This document shows, piece after piece, positions 17,242-26,469 of a stretch of 39,777 nucleotides of DNA (position 1 is the stretch's first letter; each line of letters opens with the position of its first letter). The DNA is taken from contig NZ_JPMI01000263.1 in the NCBI RefSeq assembly GCF_000733295.1, positions 1 through 39,777 of the forward strand, written 5' to 3'. Origin of the DNA: Archangium violaceum Cb vi76 (GTDB lineage: Bacteria > Myxococcota > Myxococcia > Myxococcales > Myxococcaceae). The translations under genes were made by a program, and so were the position numbers. Under the pieces are notes generated by a model, which saw nothing but the letters and a program-made list of their open reading frames with translations, did no database searches and was not told the DNA's origin.

Positions 17242-18213
17242 GTGGCCCAAGACAGCCTCAGCCTGCGCGTCCAGCGCATCACACCCGAAGCCGAAGGCAT
17301 CTGCTCCTACGAGCTCGTCCCCGCCAATGGGGGCTCGCTGCCCGCCTTCGAGGCCGGCTCCCACCTGGATGTCCACGTCCCGGGCGGCTTCCTGCGCCAG
17401 TACTCGCTCTGCGGCGACCCCGCCGAAACGCACCGCTACCTCATCGCCGTGCAGCGCGATGCCAACGGACGCGGCGGCTCCCGGGCCATGCACGAGCACG
17501 TCCACGAGGGGGACGTGCTCACCACCAGCCTCCCCCGCTGCGACTTCCCCCTGCTCCACGCCCGCGGCTACGTGCTCGTGGCCGGTGGCATCGGCATCAC
17601 CCCGATGCTCTCCATGGCGTACCAGCTCCAGCGCCAGGGCGCGCCCTGGCACCTGCACTACTGCACGCGCTCGCCCGAGCGCACCGCCTTCCGCGCGCTG
17701 CTCGCCTCACCGGCCTTCGCCGGCCACGTCACCTTCCACCATGATGGGGGAGACCCGACCCGGGGACTCGACGTGCAGGCCCTGCTCGCCACACGCACCG
17801 GAGGCACCCGCGTCTACTGCTGCGGCCCCGCGCCCCTCATGCGCGCCGTGCGCGAGGCCACCGTGCTCCACGACTGGCCCCGCGAGAAGGTCCACTTCGA
17901 GGCCTTCTCCGCCGAGGCCACCGGCGCCATCAGCGACACCGCCGACACCGAGTTCCAGGTCGTCATCCGCAGCACCGGCGCCACCTACCCCGTTCCTCCC
18001 GGGCAGACGGTGCTCAACGTGCTGCGCAAGAACGGCCTGCGCGTCCAGAGCGACTGCGAGGCCGGCACCTGTGGCTCCTGCCTCACCCGCGTGCTCGACG
18101 GTGACCCGGATCACCGCGACACCTTCCTGCCCGAGACCCAACGCGCCACGCGCTGCAACATGCTCGTCTGCGTGTCGCGTGCCCGCTCGCGCAAGCTCGT
18201 GCTGGACCTGTAG
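17242..18213 (+). CDS. ferredoxin-reductase flavoprotein of the phthalate dioxygenase reductase/VanB type
   Basis: This 323-residue protein has three domains in the order seen in phthalate dioxygenase reductase. First is a flavin domain with LRQYSLCGD (about 52-60). Next is an NAD domain with VLVAGGIGITPMLSM and YCCGPAPLM. Last is a plant-type [2Fe-2S] ferredoxin with Cys272, Cys277, Cys280 and Cys310 (CEAGTCGSC then NMLVC). It passes electrons from NADH through FMN to the cluster and on to a partner oxygenase. No Rieske oxygenase or other partner lies within this window. The start is GTG at 17242 after GAGGGGG. It converges with the hybrid kinase gene, 12 bp apart, with no terminator visible. 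Confidence 0.92.
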   Translation: MAQDSLSLRVQRITPEAEGICSYELVPANGGSLPAFEAGSHLDVHVPGGFLRQYSLCGDPAETHRYLIAVQRDANGRGGSRAMHEHVHEGDVLTTSLPRCDFPLLHARGYVLVAGGIGITPMLSMAYQLQRQGAPWHLHYCTRSPERTAFRALLASPAFAGHVTFHHDGGDPTRGLDVQALLATRTGGTRVYCCGPAPLMRAVREATVLHDWPREKVHFEAFSAEATGAISDTADTEFQVVIRSTGATYPVPPGQTVLNVLRKNGLRVQSDCEAGTCGSCLTRVLDGDPDHRDTFLPETQRATRCNMLVCVSRARSRKLVLDL

Positions 18214-18225
18214 GCCCGGGGCGCC

Positions 18226-21200
18226 TCACGCCGCCTGGCCCGGCCCTCCGCCGCGTGCCTTCGCCACCCAGTCCCGCACCTGCTCGCGCAGCTGCTGCGG
18301 ATCGAAGGGCTTGTCCACCCGCGCGTTCTGCACCGTCTCCATGAAGGCGCGCGCCGCGGGCGTGAAGGCACCGCCGGTGACGAACACCATCCGCCCCGCC
18401 ACCGTCGGCGCGGACTCCACCAGGTCCGCGTGCAGCTCCATTCCCGTCAGGTCCGGCATCATCAGGTCGCAGAGCACCACGTCCACCTCCGTGCCCTTCG
18501 GCCCCCTGAGCAGCTCCAGCGCCTGACGCGAGCTCGTCACCACCTCGACGTCATGCTCACGCGCCAGCGTCCGGCGCAGCGCCGAGCTCACCATCACATC
18601 GTCATCGACAATCATTACCCGGCCGCGCACGCGCGCACCCTCCTGCTCTTGTTGCATCGGACGCACTCCCTGGAACCGACCCACGGGCGCCGCCACGGCC
18701 CGTAGTGTCACACGAACCACTGTCCCCTTGCCCGCCTCGCTCTCCACGGCGATCTCCCCCCCCATGGCCGTGATGAACCGATGACACAGGGCCAGCCCCA
18801 ATCCCGTACCTACACCCACGGGCTTTGTGGTGAAAAAGGGGTCGAAGATGCGACCTATCACCTCCGGGGGAATCCCACACCCGGTGTCGCGCACCTCGGC
18901 GAGCACCCGCTCGCCCTGCACCCGCGTCACCAGGCGCACCTCGTGGGAAGCCGCCTGCCCCTCGGGCAGCGCCTGGGCCGAGTTGATGATGAGGTTGAGG
19001 AAGACCTGGGCCAGACGGGACTCGTTGCCGTCCACCCAGGCGGAGTCCCCGTACTCCTTCACCAACCGGGCCCGGGGCGTCAGCTCGTTGCCGGCCAGCT
19101 TCGCCGCCGAGTCCAGCACCGCGTGCAAGTCCACCGGCCCGCGCAGCTCCTCGTCGCCGCGGGAGAACGTCTTGAGATCCTGGACGATGCGCCGCACCCG
19201 GTCCGCGCCATGCCGGGCCTCGTTCAGCGCCCGCTCCATGTCCTCCAGGCGCCGGCGGCCCGGGGCATTCAACGGCACGTCCTTCTTGAGCGACGCCGTC
19301 TCCGAGCTGACGTGGTCCAGGTTGGAGACGATATAGGCCAGCGGGTTGTTGATTTCGTGGCCCACGCCCGCGGCCAGCGTGCCCACCGCCGCCATCTTCC
19401 CCGCCTGCACCAGCTGGGACTGGGCCTGGCGCAGGGCGCGCAGGTTCTCGTCCAGCTCGCGGTTGGCCCGGGCCAGCTCGCGCGTGCGCTCGTCCACGCG
19501 CGCCTCCAGCCAGCGCTCGCGCCGCTTGAGCCGGCCCACCCGCAGCGCGTACCCGCCCGTGGCCAGCGCCCCCACGCCCAGCGCGCACAGCGCGTAGAAC
19601 CACAACGTCTCGTGGAAGCGGGGAATGACGGTCAGCGCCACCACCGGGCCCGGCTCCGTCCACACCGCGTCCCGGTTGGCCGCCGTCACCATGAAGCGGT
19701 AGCCGCCCGGAGACAGGTTCGTGTACGAGACGGCCCGCCGGTCCTCGGCGTCCACCCAGTCCTCGTCGTGGCCCACCAGCCGGTAGCGCAGCGGCGGCCG
19801 CGTGGAGTCCCCCAGCGACAGCGCGGTGAAGTGGAACTCCACGTCCCGCTGCCCCGGCTCCAACCTCAGCGTGCCGGAGATGGGCACCGGCCGGCCCTGC
19901 ACCCGCACCTCCTCCAGGCGCGGCTGGGCCAGGGGCCGGTGCACCACCATCTTCGCCGGGTCCACCCACACCAGGCCCCGCAGCGTGGGGAACCACAGCT
20001 TCCCCTCCCGCGTGCGCCAGCCCGAGGGGAACATGCCCCCGCTGCACTCGGCGCTGCGCATGCCGTCGCGCCGGTCGAAGAGCAGCGGCCGCACCGTGGT
20101 GCGCTGGCCGTCGGCCACCTCCTCCAGCTCGCGCCGCGACACGCGGGAGATGCCCCGGTTGCAGCTCATCCACAGGTAGCCCTGGGCGTCCTCGAGGACG
20201 CGGAAGACGGCGTCGTCCACCAGGCCCTGCGCGGTGGTGAAGCGGGTGAAGCGTCCGCCGCGCACCAGCGTGAGGCCCGTGCTCGAGCCCACCCACACGC
20301 CGCCGCGAGGGTCCGCGTACACGTCCACCACCCGGTTGCCGGCCAGCCCCTCCGCCGTCGTGTAGCGGGTGAAGGTGCCGCCCGCCGGCAGCCGGTACAG
20401 GCCCCCGAAGGAGCCGAACCAGAGCGTGCCCTCGGCGTCCTCGGTGATGGAGACGACGGGCTCCTCCGGGCCACCCTGCTCCGGGCCGAAGTGCGTGAAG
20501 GTGCCCTCGTGCAGCCGGCTCAGCCCCGTGAGCGTGCCGAACCACACGTCCCCGCGCGAGTCGGCGAAGAGGGAGAAGAGCAGCTCGTCCGGCAGGCCCT
20601 GCTCGCGGCCCACGCGCGTGAAGCTCCGGCCGTCATGGCGGTAGGCGCCCGCGGAAGTGCCCACCCACAAGTGGCCATCCTGGCCCTCGGCGAGCGCGCG
20701 CAGGTTGCCCGGGGGCAGGCCCTCCGCCGGACCGAAGCGCGTGAGCACCCCGTCCTTCAGGCGCGTCAGCCCGCCCGCGTGAGCGCCCACCCACAGCGCG
20801 CCCTGTCGGTCCTCCAGCACCACCGAGACGAGCTCATCCTCCAGGCCCTCGGGCTGGCCGAAGGGGACGAAGGGCGTGTCGCGCAGCCGGTTGAGGCCCC
20901 CCGACGTCGTGCCCACCCAGAGCGAGCCCTCCCGGTCCTCCAGCAGCGAGAGCACGCCCGTGCCGGACAGGCCCTCGCGCGGCCCGAGCACCGTGAAGGA
21001 GCCCTCCGACAGGCGCGTCAGGCCCCCCTCCTGCGTGCCCACCCACAGGTTGCCGTCCCGGTCCTCGGCGAGCGCCCGCACCTTGTCGTCCGGCAGCCCG
21101 TCACGCGGGGTGTGGAGCCGGGCGCGCTCCCCCTGCAGGCGCACCAGGCCCACCTCGGTGCCCACCCACAGCGAGCCGTCATGGCCCTCCAGCAGCGCGC

Positions 21201-21858
21201 GCACCGCGGCCCGGTCCGCCGCTCCCGGCAGGCGCACCGGCTCCACGCGCTCCCCGGACAGACGCGCCAGTCCCCGCTCGGTGCCCACCCACAGGACGCC
21301 CGCGTGGTCCCTCAGCAGCGCCCGCACCTTCAACGAGGGCAACCCCTGCCCGGTGCCGTAGCGCCGCGGTTGCCCGTCGCGCAGGAGGAAGAGGCCATCC
21401 TGAGTGCCCACCCACATGCCGCCCTCCGTGGCGGGCGTGAGCGCGCCCACCTCCACCTCGGCCGGCCCCGGCTTCAGCTCCACGCGGTGGAAGCGGCCCT
21501 CGCGGTAGGAGACGAGCCCCCGCGCCGTGCCCACCCACAGCGTGCCCGTCACGTCCTCGGCGAGCGCTTCGATGTACTCGTCATGCAGCTCGGGGGTGTT
21601 GCGCTGATCGTAGACGGTGAAGTGCAGGCCGTCGAAGCGGACCAGTCCCTCCCAGGTGGCCACCCACAGGTAGCCGTCGCGCGTCTGGGCGAGCGCGTAG
21701 ACGGAGTTCTGCGGCAGCCCCTCCACGTCCTTCCAGGCGTCATGGCTGTATTGGGTGACACGGCGCGCCGGGTCGAGCGCGAGCGAGGGGGTGCCCAGCG
21801 CCATCACCATCGCCAGGGCCAGCATCCGCGGGCCATGCATGCCGTATCGCCACAACAT
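18226..21858 (-). CDS. propeller-type hybrid sensor histidine kinase with receiver domain
   Basis: This protein of about 1210 residues belongs to the hybrid two-component systems of the BT4663/propeller class. After a signal peptide come about 14 repeats carrying LWVGT-type motifs (LWVGTARGL, LWVGTERGL, LWVGTTSGGL and so on), enough for two seven-bladed propellers. A Y_Y_Y domain follows (LRYRLVGHDEDW, TNLSPGGYRF), then one membrane segment (LWFYALCALGVGALATGGYA). On the cytoplasmic side are a coiled coil, HisKA (GVGHEINNPLAYI, His834), an ATPase domain (CGIPPE, GTGLGLAL) and a receiver (VLCDLMMPD, Asp1131). There is no DNA-binding domain, so phosphotransfer continues elsewhere. The start is uncertain: ATG 21858 was preferred for its signal peptide; TTG 21897 and ATG 21840 are alternatives. 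It is divergent from the potassium channel gene. Confidence 0.9.
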   Translation of the reverse strand: MLWRYGMHGPRMLALAMVMALGTPSLALDPARRVTQYSHDAWKDVEGLPQNSVYALAQTRDGYLWVATWEGLVRFDGLHFTVYDQRNTPELHDEYIEALAEDVTGTLWVGTARGLVSYREGRFHRVELKPGPAEVEVGALTPATEGGMWVGTQDGLFLLRDGQPRRYGTGQGLPSLKVRALLRDHAGVLWVGTERGLARLSGERVEPVRLPGAADRAAVRALLEGHDGSLWVGTEVGLVRLQGERARLHTPRDGLPDDKVRALAEDRDGNLWVGTQEGGLTRLSEGSFTVLGPREGLSGTGVLSLLEDREGSLWVGTTSGGLNRLRDTPFVPFGQPEGLEDELVSVVLEDRQGALWVGAHAGGLTRLKDGVLTRFGPAEGLPPGNLRALAEGQDGHLWVGTSAGAYRHDGRSFTRVGREQGLPDELLFSLFADSRGDVWFGTLTGLSRLHEGTFTHFGPEQGGPEEPVVSITEDAEGTLWFGSFGGLYRLPAGGTFTRYTTAEGLAGNRVVDVYADPRGGVWVGSSTGLTLVRGGRFTRFTTAQGLVDDAVFRVLEDAQGYLWMSCNRGISRVSRRELEEVADGQRTTVRPLLFDRRDGMRSAECSGGMFPSGWRTREGKLWFPTLRGLVWVDPAKMVVHRPLAQPRLEEVRVQGRPVPISGTLRLEPGQRDVEFHFTALSLGDSTRPPLRYRLVGHDEDWVDAEDRRAVSYTNLSPGGYRFMVTAANRDAVWTEPGPVVALTVIPRFHETLWFYALCALGVGALATGGYALRVGRLKRRERWLEARVDERTRELARANRELDENLRALRQAQSQLVQAGKMAAVGTLAAGVGHEINNPLAYIVSNLDHVSSETASLKKDVPLNAPGRRRLEDMERALNEARHGADRVRRIVQDLKTFSRGDEELRGPVDLHAVLDSAAKLAGNELTPRARLVKEYGDSAWVDGNESRLAQVFLNLIINSAQALPEGQAASHEVRLVTRVQGERVLAEVRDTGCGIPPEVIGRIFDPFFTTKPVGVGTGLGLALCHRFITAMGGEIAVESEAGKGTVVRVTLRAVAAPVGRFQGVRPMQQEQEGARVRGRVMIVDDDVMVSSALRRTLAREHDVEVVTSSRQALELLRGPKGTEVDVVLCDLMMPDLTGMELHADLVESAPTVAGRMVFVTGGAFTPAARAFMETVQNARVDKPFDPQQLREQVRDWVAKARGGGPGQAA

Positions 21859-22005
21859 TCCCGGTAACTTGTGCCATGCCGGACAGCCCCGGAGCAAACC
21901 CGCCCCCCCGGACAGGCGCGGAAAGCGCCGAGGAGGCGAGTGAGGGATTGCCCCGATGGGTCCTCGGGCGGGTGGGAGGTGCTATAGGGGGTCCCTCCCG
22001 CCGCG

Positions 22006-23796
22006 ATGAACTCCCCGAGTCTCCGGGCCCCGCCCGACCCCCTCCCCGAGCCGCCTCCGCCCCCGCCCCCCTTCGAGGAGCCCCGACGCCGCCGTCACCG
22101 GGTGGACTGGCCGCGCCGGCTGAGCCTCGCGTCGGTGGTGGTGCTGGTGGCCTTCGAGTTCACCGTGCGTGGGACGGATGCGCCCTGGCGTGAAGCCGTG
22201 GCGGCGGTCCTGGCCGGCGCGGTGGTGGCCACCTTCGGCGGAGAGCTGCTGCGTGACACGTGGGCCTTCCGCCTGCGCCTGTGGCGCCACCGGTGGCCGG
22301 AGCTGCTCTTCGCCCTGCCCACGGTGTTCTCGCTCGGCGCGGGAGGGCCCCGGGGCGCGGCGACCCTGCTCTCCCTGCGCCTGCTCGCCCGGGAGCTGAT
22401 CGACCTGGTGGCCTGGCGCCCGGCCCGGCCCTTCCTCCAGGCCCTGCTGCGCCGCCCCCTGCCGCTGCTGTGCCTGTCCTTCCTGCTCACCATCGCCCTG
22501 GGCTCGCTGGCGCTGATGTTCCCCGCGGCCACCCGCGACGGGCAGGGGGCGCCCTTCCTGGTGGCCCTCTTCACCGCCACCAGTGCCTCGTGCGTGACGG
22601 GGCTGTCCGTGGTGGACACGGGCAGCTACTTCAGCTCCTTCGGCCACTGGGTGATTCTGGGGCTCATCCAGGTGGGGGGCCTGGGCCTCATGACGCTCAC
22701 CACCACGCTGGCCCTGGCCTTCCGCAGCCAGCTGTCGGCGCGCACCCGTGGCGCCATGCAGGAGATTCTCGAGGAGGAGACGGTCCAGGGCTTCCAGGGG
22801 CTGCTCTACTCCATGTCGCTCATCACCGTGACGCTGGAGGCGCTGGGCGCGCTGGCCCTCTACCCCTCCCTGGAGCTGGCCCCGGACGGGCGGGTGCTGA
22901 CCACCTCCGAGCGCGCCTTCTCCGCGCTGTTCCACTCGGTGAGCGCCTTCTGCAACGCGGGCTTTGGCCTGTACCCGGACAGCTTCGTGCGCTTCGCGGG
23001 CCACCCCGGCGTCAACCTCACCGTCATGGCGCTCATCACCCTGGGCGGCGTGGGCTTCCCCGTCGTCACCTCGCTGCTGGACTGGGAGCTGTGGCGCGAG
23101 CGGGGTCCGCGCCGGGGCTGGCTCTTCCTGCCGGTGCACACGCGCGTGGTGCTGCTCACCAGCGCGGCGCTCGCGGCGGGCGGGGCGCTGGCGTGGCTGG
23201 TGCTGGAGTGGAACCACTCGCTGGCGGGGCTGCCGTGGGGCGAGCGGCTGTGGGCCAGCTTCTTCCAGAGCGTCTCGCTGCGCACGGCGGGCTTCAACTC
23301 GGTGGACCTGGCGAAGCTGGGCACGCCCATGCTGCTGCTGAGCCTGGTGCTGATGTTCATCGGCGGCTCACCGGGCGGCACGGCGGGCGGCGTGAAGACG
23401 ACGACGGTGGCGGTGCTGGCGTTCACCTTCCGCGCCCTGCTGCACAACCGCTCCGAGGTGGACATCATGGGACGCAGCGTGCCGCCGGCCACGGTGTACC
23501 GGGCGTGCGCGGTGGCGCTCATCTCCTTCGGGCTGCTCTTCGTGCTGGCCTTCCTGCTGTTCGCCGCCGAGCCGCACCTGCCCTTCCGGGACGTGCTCTT
23601 CGAGGCGGTGAGCGCCTTCGGTACGGTGGGGGTGACGACGGGCGTGACGCCGCAATTGTCGAGCGTGGGCCGGCTGGTGGTGTGCGCGCTGATGTTCGTG
23701 GGGCGGTTGGGCCCCTTCACCCTGGCGCTCGCGGTGGGCCTGTCCAAGGCGCGGGCGAGTTACAGCTATCCCTCGACGAAGATCGTCGTGGGCTGA
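22006..23796 (+). CDS. TrkH/KtrB-type potassium uptake channel subunit
   Basis: This is a 596-residue membrane protein. Four pore-loop signatures are visible: SCVTGLSV, CNAGFGLY, RTAGFNSV and FGTVGVTTG, one per repeat. SPGGTAGGVKTTT between the last repeats is the gating loop. This is the Ktr/Trk ion-translocating subunit. It works with the KtrA-like protein encoded 9 bp downstream, so the two form an operon. The N-terminus is unusual: a proline-rich start (EPPPPPPPFEEP), an Arg-rich patch (RRRRHR), then two or three membrane segments (about 38-130) before the first pore unit. That region might add regulation. A TATAGG hexamer lies just before the start codon. The divergent neighbour is the hybrid kinase. 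Confidence 0.93.
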   Translation: MNSPSLRAPPDPLPEPPPPPPPFEEPRRRRHRVDWPRRLSLASVVVLVAFEFTVRGTDAPWREAVAAVLAGAVVATFGGELLRDTWAFRLRLWRHRWPELLFALPTVFSLGAGGPRGAATLLSLRLLARELIDLVAWRPARPFLQALLRRPLPLLCLSFLLTIALGSLALMFPAATRDGQGAPFLVALFTATSASCVTGLSVVDTGSYFSSFGHWVILGLIQVGGLGLMTLTTTLALAFRSQLSARTRGAMQEILEEETVQGFQGLLYSMSLITVTLEALGALALYPSLELAPDGRVLTTSERAFSALFHSVSAFCNAGFGLYPDSFVRFAGHPGVNLTVMALITLGGVGFPVVTSLLDWELWRERGPRRGWLFLPVHTRVVLLTSAALAAGGALAWLVLEWNHSLAGLPWGERLWASFFQSVSLRTAGFNSVDLAKLGTPMLLLSLVLMFIGGSPGGTAGGVKTTTVAVLAFTFRALLHNRSEVDIMGRSVPPATVYRACAVALISFGLLFVLAFLLFAAEPHLPFRDVLFEAVSAFGTVGVTTGVTPQLSSVGRLVVCALMFVGRLGPFTLALAVGLSKARASYSYPSTKIVVG

Positions 23797-23805
23797 GGAG
23801 CGACG

Positions 23806-24468
23806 ATGCGCACGTACGTGGTGGTGGGCCTGGGACAGTTCGGCGAGCACGTGGCCCGGCGCCTCTCCGAGGCGGGGGGCGAGGTGTTGGCGGTGGACCT
23901 GTCGCTGGAGCGGGTGGAGGCCATCAAGGACGCGGTGGTGCAGGCGGTGAGGGCGGACTGCACCTCGGAGGAGGCGATGAAGGCGCTCGGGGTGGGCAAG
24001 GCGGAGACGGCCGTCATCGCGCTGGGCGAGGAGGACTTCGAGGCGGCGGTGCTGGGGACCTCGGTGCTCAAGGGGCTGGGGGTGAAGACGGTGGTGGCGC
24101 GCTCCTCGAACCGGCAGCGGGGGAAGATTCTGGCGCTCGCGGGGGCCACGCGGGTGGTGTACCCGGAGGCGGAGATGGGGGACCAGCTGGCGCGCCTGCT
24201 GCTGCACACGAGCATGCAGTCGAGCACGGAGCTGCCCAACGGCTACGCGCTGGCGGAGCTGCGGGTGCCCGAGCACGCGGCGGGCAAGAGCCTGCAGGAG
24301 TTGAGGCTGAGGCAGACGCACGGGCTCAACGTCATCGCCATCCAGCACCGGGGCGTGGTGAACGAGCCGATTCCGGAGGCGATGCTCGGCGTGGGGGATG
24401 TGCTGCTGGTGGCCGGCCGGGGCGAGCGCGTGGCCGCGCTCGCGCGGCTGTGGGACCCGGGGCGGTAG
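23806..24468 (+). CDS. KtrA/TrkA-type potassium channel regulatory subunit
   Basis: This 220-residue cytoplasmic protein has an N-terminal RCK domain with GLGQFG dinucleotide motif (8-13) and an acidic residue ending strand 2 (LAVDLS). A TrkA_C domain follows (about 140-215; LAELRVPEHAAGKSLQEL, VGDVLLVAGRGE). It forms a ring that binds ATP/ADP, or NAD(H), and gates the channel. It lies 9 bp after the channel gene. Length and order match KtrA proteins (about 220 residues). Confidence 0.93.
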   Translation: MRTYVVVGLGQFGEHVARRLSEAGGEVLAVDLSLERVEAIKDAVVQAVRADCTSEEAMKALGVGKAETAVIALGEEDFEAAVLGTSVLKGLGVKTVVARSSNRQRGKILALAGATRVVYPEAEMGDQLARLLLHTSMQSSTELPNGYALAELRVPEHAAGKSLQELRLRQTHGLNVIAIQHRGVVNEPIPEAMLGVGDVLLVAGRGERVAALARLWDPGR

Positions 24469-24493
24469 GGCGGGCAGCGCGAGTGCCTGGCCG

Positions 24494-25465
24494 TCACGGC
24501 CCTCGAGCCGGACGGCTGCGCAGAGCCGCGACCGCGTCGTCGAAAACCCTGGCGAGGACGGACTCCTCCGGACGGTGGGCCAGGAGGAGGTTGGCGTCTT
24601 CGGTCCGCCCCACGTCTCGCAGCAGGACGGCGGCGCGCAGGGAACCATCGCGAAGGGCGAAGGCCTCCACCCGCCTCCGGGCTACTTCCCGCAGCTCGGC
24701 GCGGCTTTCCGGTGGGAGCAGGGGAATCAGCCGCTCCCGGTGCCGGAGGAGCAGGATGAACAGGCGTTCGCAATAATAAGAGGCCTCGCGATTCACCGCC
24801 CCATCGAGCAGGACATGAGCGGTGGAGATGAAGGCGAGGACGGCCGGGACGAACGGCTCTGGCACCTCTTCTTCGAGCACCGTGAGAACCTCCGTCTTGT
24901 GCTCCACGGACACCGAGCTGTCCGAGGCCCAGGACTGGAGTTCCCCTGGAGACTTCTCGAGAAGCACGAGCAGGCCGCCGAGAGAGCTCATCTCCGAAAG
25001 GGCCAGCTTCTCCAGGCTCCGCCGGACAACGGAGAGCAACTCCGGGTGGCGTTTGTGCCAGAGGGCACGCGCGAGGGTGTTCACCTCACCCAGGTCCGGA
25101 TTGCCGGAGGCCAACCGCTCGAGCCTGCGAACCAGGCTCGCCCGTGCGCTCGTTTCCTCGAGCTCGCCCAGCGCCTGGGTGATGGCCTCCGCGACGGAGT
25201 CCCCATCACGGTCTCCGCGAGCTTCTTCGCGCACGAGTTGCTGCTCCAGACGCCTGGCACTGGCGGCACCGCCCAGCTCGGCCAGGCCGAGGACCGCGGC
25301 CTGCCGCACGAGCCCCTCGTCTTCTTCCAACATGGACTCCAACAGGGCTCGAGCCTTCCGTGGGCCGGGTTGCCGGACCAGGGCGCGGGCCCGCTTCTCC
25401 TCGCCGAACCTGTACGCGGCGACCAACTCCTCCCGCCATTGCTTCACGTCCCACTCTCGCGTCAT
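24494..25465 (-). CDS. HEAT-repeat-like protein of unknown function
   Basis: This 323-residue protein is built almost wholly of short paired helices. Clear repeat units include VRQAAVLGLAELGG, VAEAITQALGELEE and LGGLLVLLEKSPGEL, characteristic of HEAT or PBS-lyase HEAT repeats. No signal, membrane segment or catalytic motif is visible, so it is probably a binding scaffold. The N-terminus (MTREWDVKQWREELVAAYRFGEE) resembles the start of other myxobacterial HEAT proteins. Translation from 25465 is preferred. An open frame to 25561 exists but its extra residues are polar and irregular, and it runs into the low-G+C patch. It converges with the KtrA-like gene (25 bp). Confidence 0.75.
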   Translation of the reverse strand: MTREWDVKQWREELVAAYRFGEEKRARALVRQPGPRKARALLESMLEEDEGLVRQAAVLGLAELGGAASARRLEQQLVREEARGDRDGDSVAEAITQALGELEETSARASLVRRLERLASGNPDLGEVNTLARALWHKRHPELLSVVRRSLEKLALSEMSSLGGLLVLLEKSPGELQSWASDSSVSVEHKTEVLTVLEEEVPEPFVPAVLAFISTAHVLLDGAVNREASYYCERLFILLLRHRERLIPLLPPESRAELREVARRRVEAFALRDGSLRAAVLLRDVGRTEDANLLLAHRPEESVLARVFDDAVAALRSRPARGP

Positions 25466-25597
25466 GGCCCATCCGGCCTGCGGAACTTGATGCTGCGCAC
25501 CTGCGCACCGGCTTTGGGTCATCCAACGGCTGTTGGTGGGTATCCACTTGTGGAAGAGCAACCCCAGAGGGACCGGAGGGGCTGCATCAGTCCCGGA

Positions 25598-25625
25598 TTG
25601 ACCTAGATCCCATTAGGTGTAGTGC
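25598..25625 (+). promoter_or_regulatory. possible promoter for the orphan membrane protein gene
   Basis: TTGACC (25598-25603) and TAGTGC (25620-25625) lie 16 bp apart, about 40 bp before the ATG. The match at -10 is poor. The segment also contains CCTAG twice (25602 and near 25626) around AGGTGTAG. Confidence 0.35.
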
Positions 25626-25666
25626 CCTAGCGTGGGCGTCCATCACCGGACGATTGGGGAGGGTCT

Positions 25667-26122
25667 ATGTCGTTCATCTGGTTCGCTATCAAAGTCTACT
25701 TGTTTGACGTGCTGTACACCTTCGCCATCGGGCTCACGATCGTGCCCTTGGCAATGGGTGCGGTAGCCCTGCAGCCAGCCTCGATTCCCGGTGCCGAGTC
25801 TACCCATCGGAAGAGCCCAGTCTTGGATGTGGTCATACCCGTGCTGATGGTCGCTCTCTGCTCCACCCAGGGACTCATTGTCGCAGCGGCTGTCAAACTG
25901 TCCCTGATGGCGCATCCCGACGCTTGGTGGCCACTTTGGTACATGGTTGGCTTTGGTGCAGCCCTCCCGGCCGGGTTATCAACCAAGCACGACGACACTC
26001 GCACCCAAGCCCTCCAGCTACTCTGCTACCTTGGAGCTACTAGCGGCTACGTTATCACCTGTCTCTGGCCTACTGTAGTCCCCGAATCACTGCTGCGCGT
26101 GTCTCTTTTCCTCGCAGTATGA
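25667..26122 (+). CDS. hypothetical membrane protein in a low-G+C patch
   Basis: This 151-residue protein has probably four membrane segments: about 10-32, 50-75, 88-103 and 118-140 (for example IGLTIVPLAMGAVAL and VVIPVLMVALCSTQG). GGGGAGGG lies near the ATG at 25667. No family is recognised. Codons such as TTG, CTA, ATA and TTA, rare in the neighbours, are frequent here, and the G+C content is visibly lower than the 70% around it. This points to recent acquisition together with the next gene. Operon partners are absent. Confidence 0.65.
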   Translation: MSFIWFAIKVYLFDVLYTFAIGLTIVPLAMGAVALQPASIPGAESTHRKSPVLDVVIPVLMVALCSTQGLIVAAAVKLSLMAHPDAWWPLWYMVGFGAALPAGLSTKHDDTRTQALQLLCYLGATSGYVITCLWPTVVPESLLRVSLFLAV

Positions 26123-26205
26123 AGGACGGAGCCTTGAAGAGCCCCATGGCTCCGGATGGGAGCCGTCAGAGAACGCGCATGGGGCACCCGGGAAGCCCTG
26201 AAGGC

Positions 26206-26469
26206 TCAGTCCTTTGGAGCGGTCAGGCGGCACACCTGCTGTGACGCTTCTAGTACACTTTGGTCTATGCGGTTCTGCACAAACTCTTTGTAAGTGACGG
26301 CGGTCGTAACTTCTCTCACGAAACAAACACAGTGTGAGGGGCCTCCCTGGCAGAGGCTATGGATCCACTCGCGCCGTTCATGCGTCCAGCCCCCATCGTT
26401 GTCCTTGTTATTGCAGGCAGTGGGCAGGACAAGTGCCGAGAGCAGTACGAAAACAGTAGACCGGTTCAT
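26206..26469 (-). CDS. small putative lipoprotein
   Basis: This 87-residue protein begins with a lipoprotein signal (VLLSALVLPTAC, lipidated Cys19). The short mature part is charged and holds four further cysteines (SLCQGGPSHCVCF and QVC). Lipobox rules would place it at an envelope membrane. AAGGGGA precedes the ATG. G+C is low, as in the neighbouring gene at 25667. I do not recognise it. It lies downstream of the sirtuin gene on the same strand, 133 bp away, but the base composition makes co-regulation unlikely. Confidence 0.6.
   Translation of the reverse strand: MNRSTVFVLLSALVLPTACNNKDNDGGWTHERREWIHSLCQGGPSHCVCFVREVTTAVTYKEFVQNRIDQSVLEASQQVCRLTAPKD

Noticed and set aside
18781-21867. Very long plus-strand open frame opposite the hybrid kinase gene
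   Set aside because: It is the antisense shadow of LWVGT-type repeats in high-G+C DNA. It is rich in Arg, His, Pro and Gln with no domain.
22260-24776. Long alternative frame across the channel and regulator genes
   Set aside because: Composition is Gly/Ala/Arg-rich without motifs, while the true frames show complete pore and RCK signatures.
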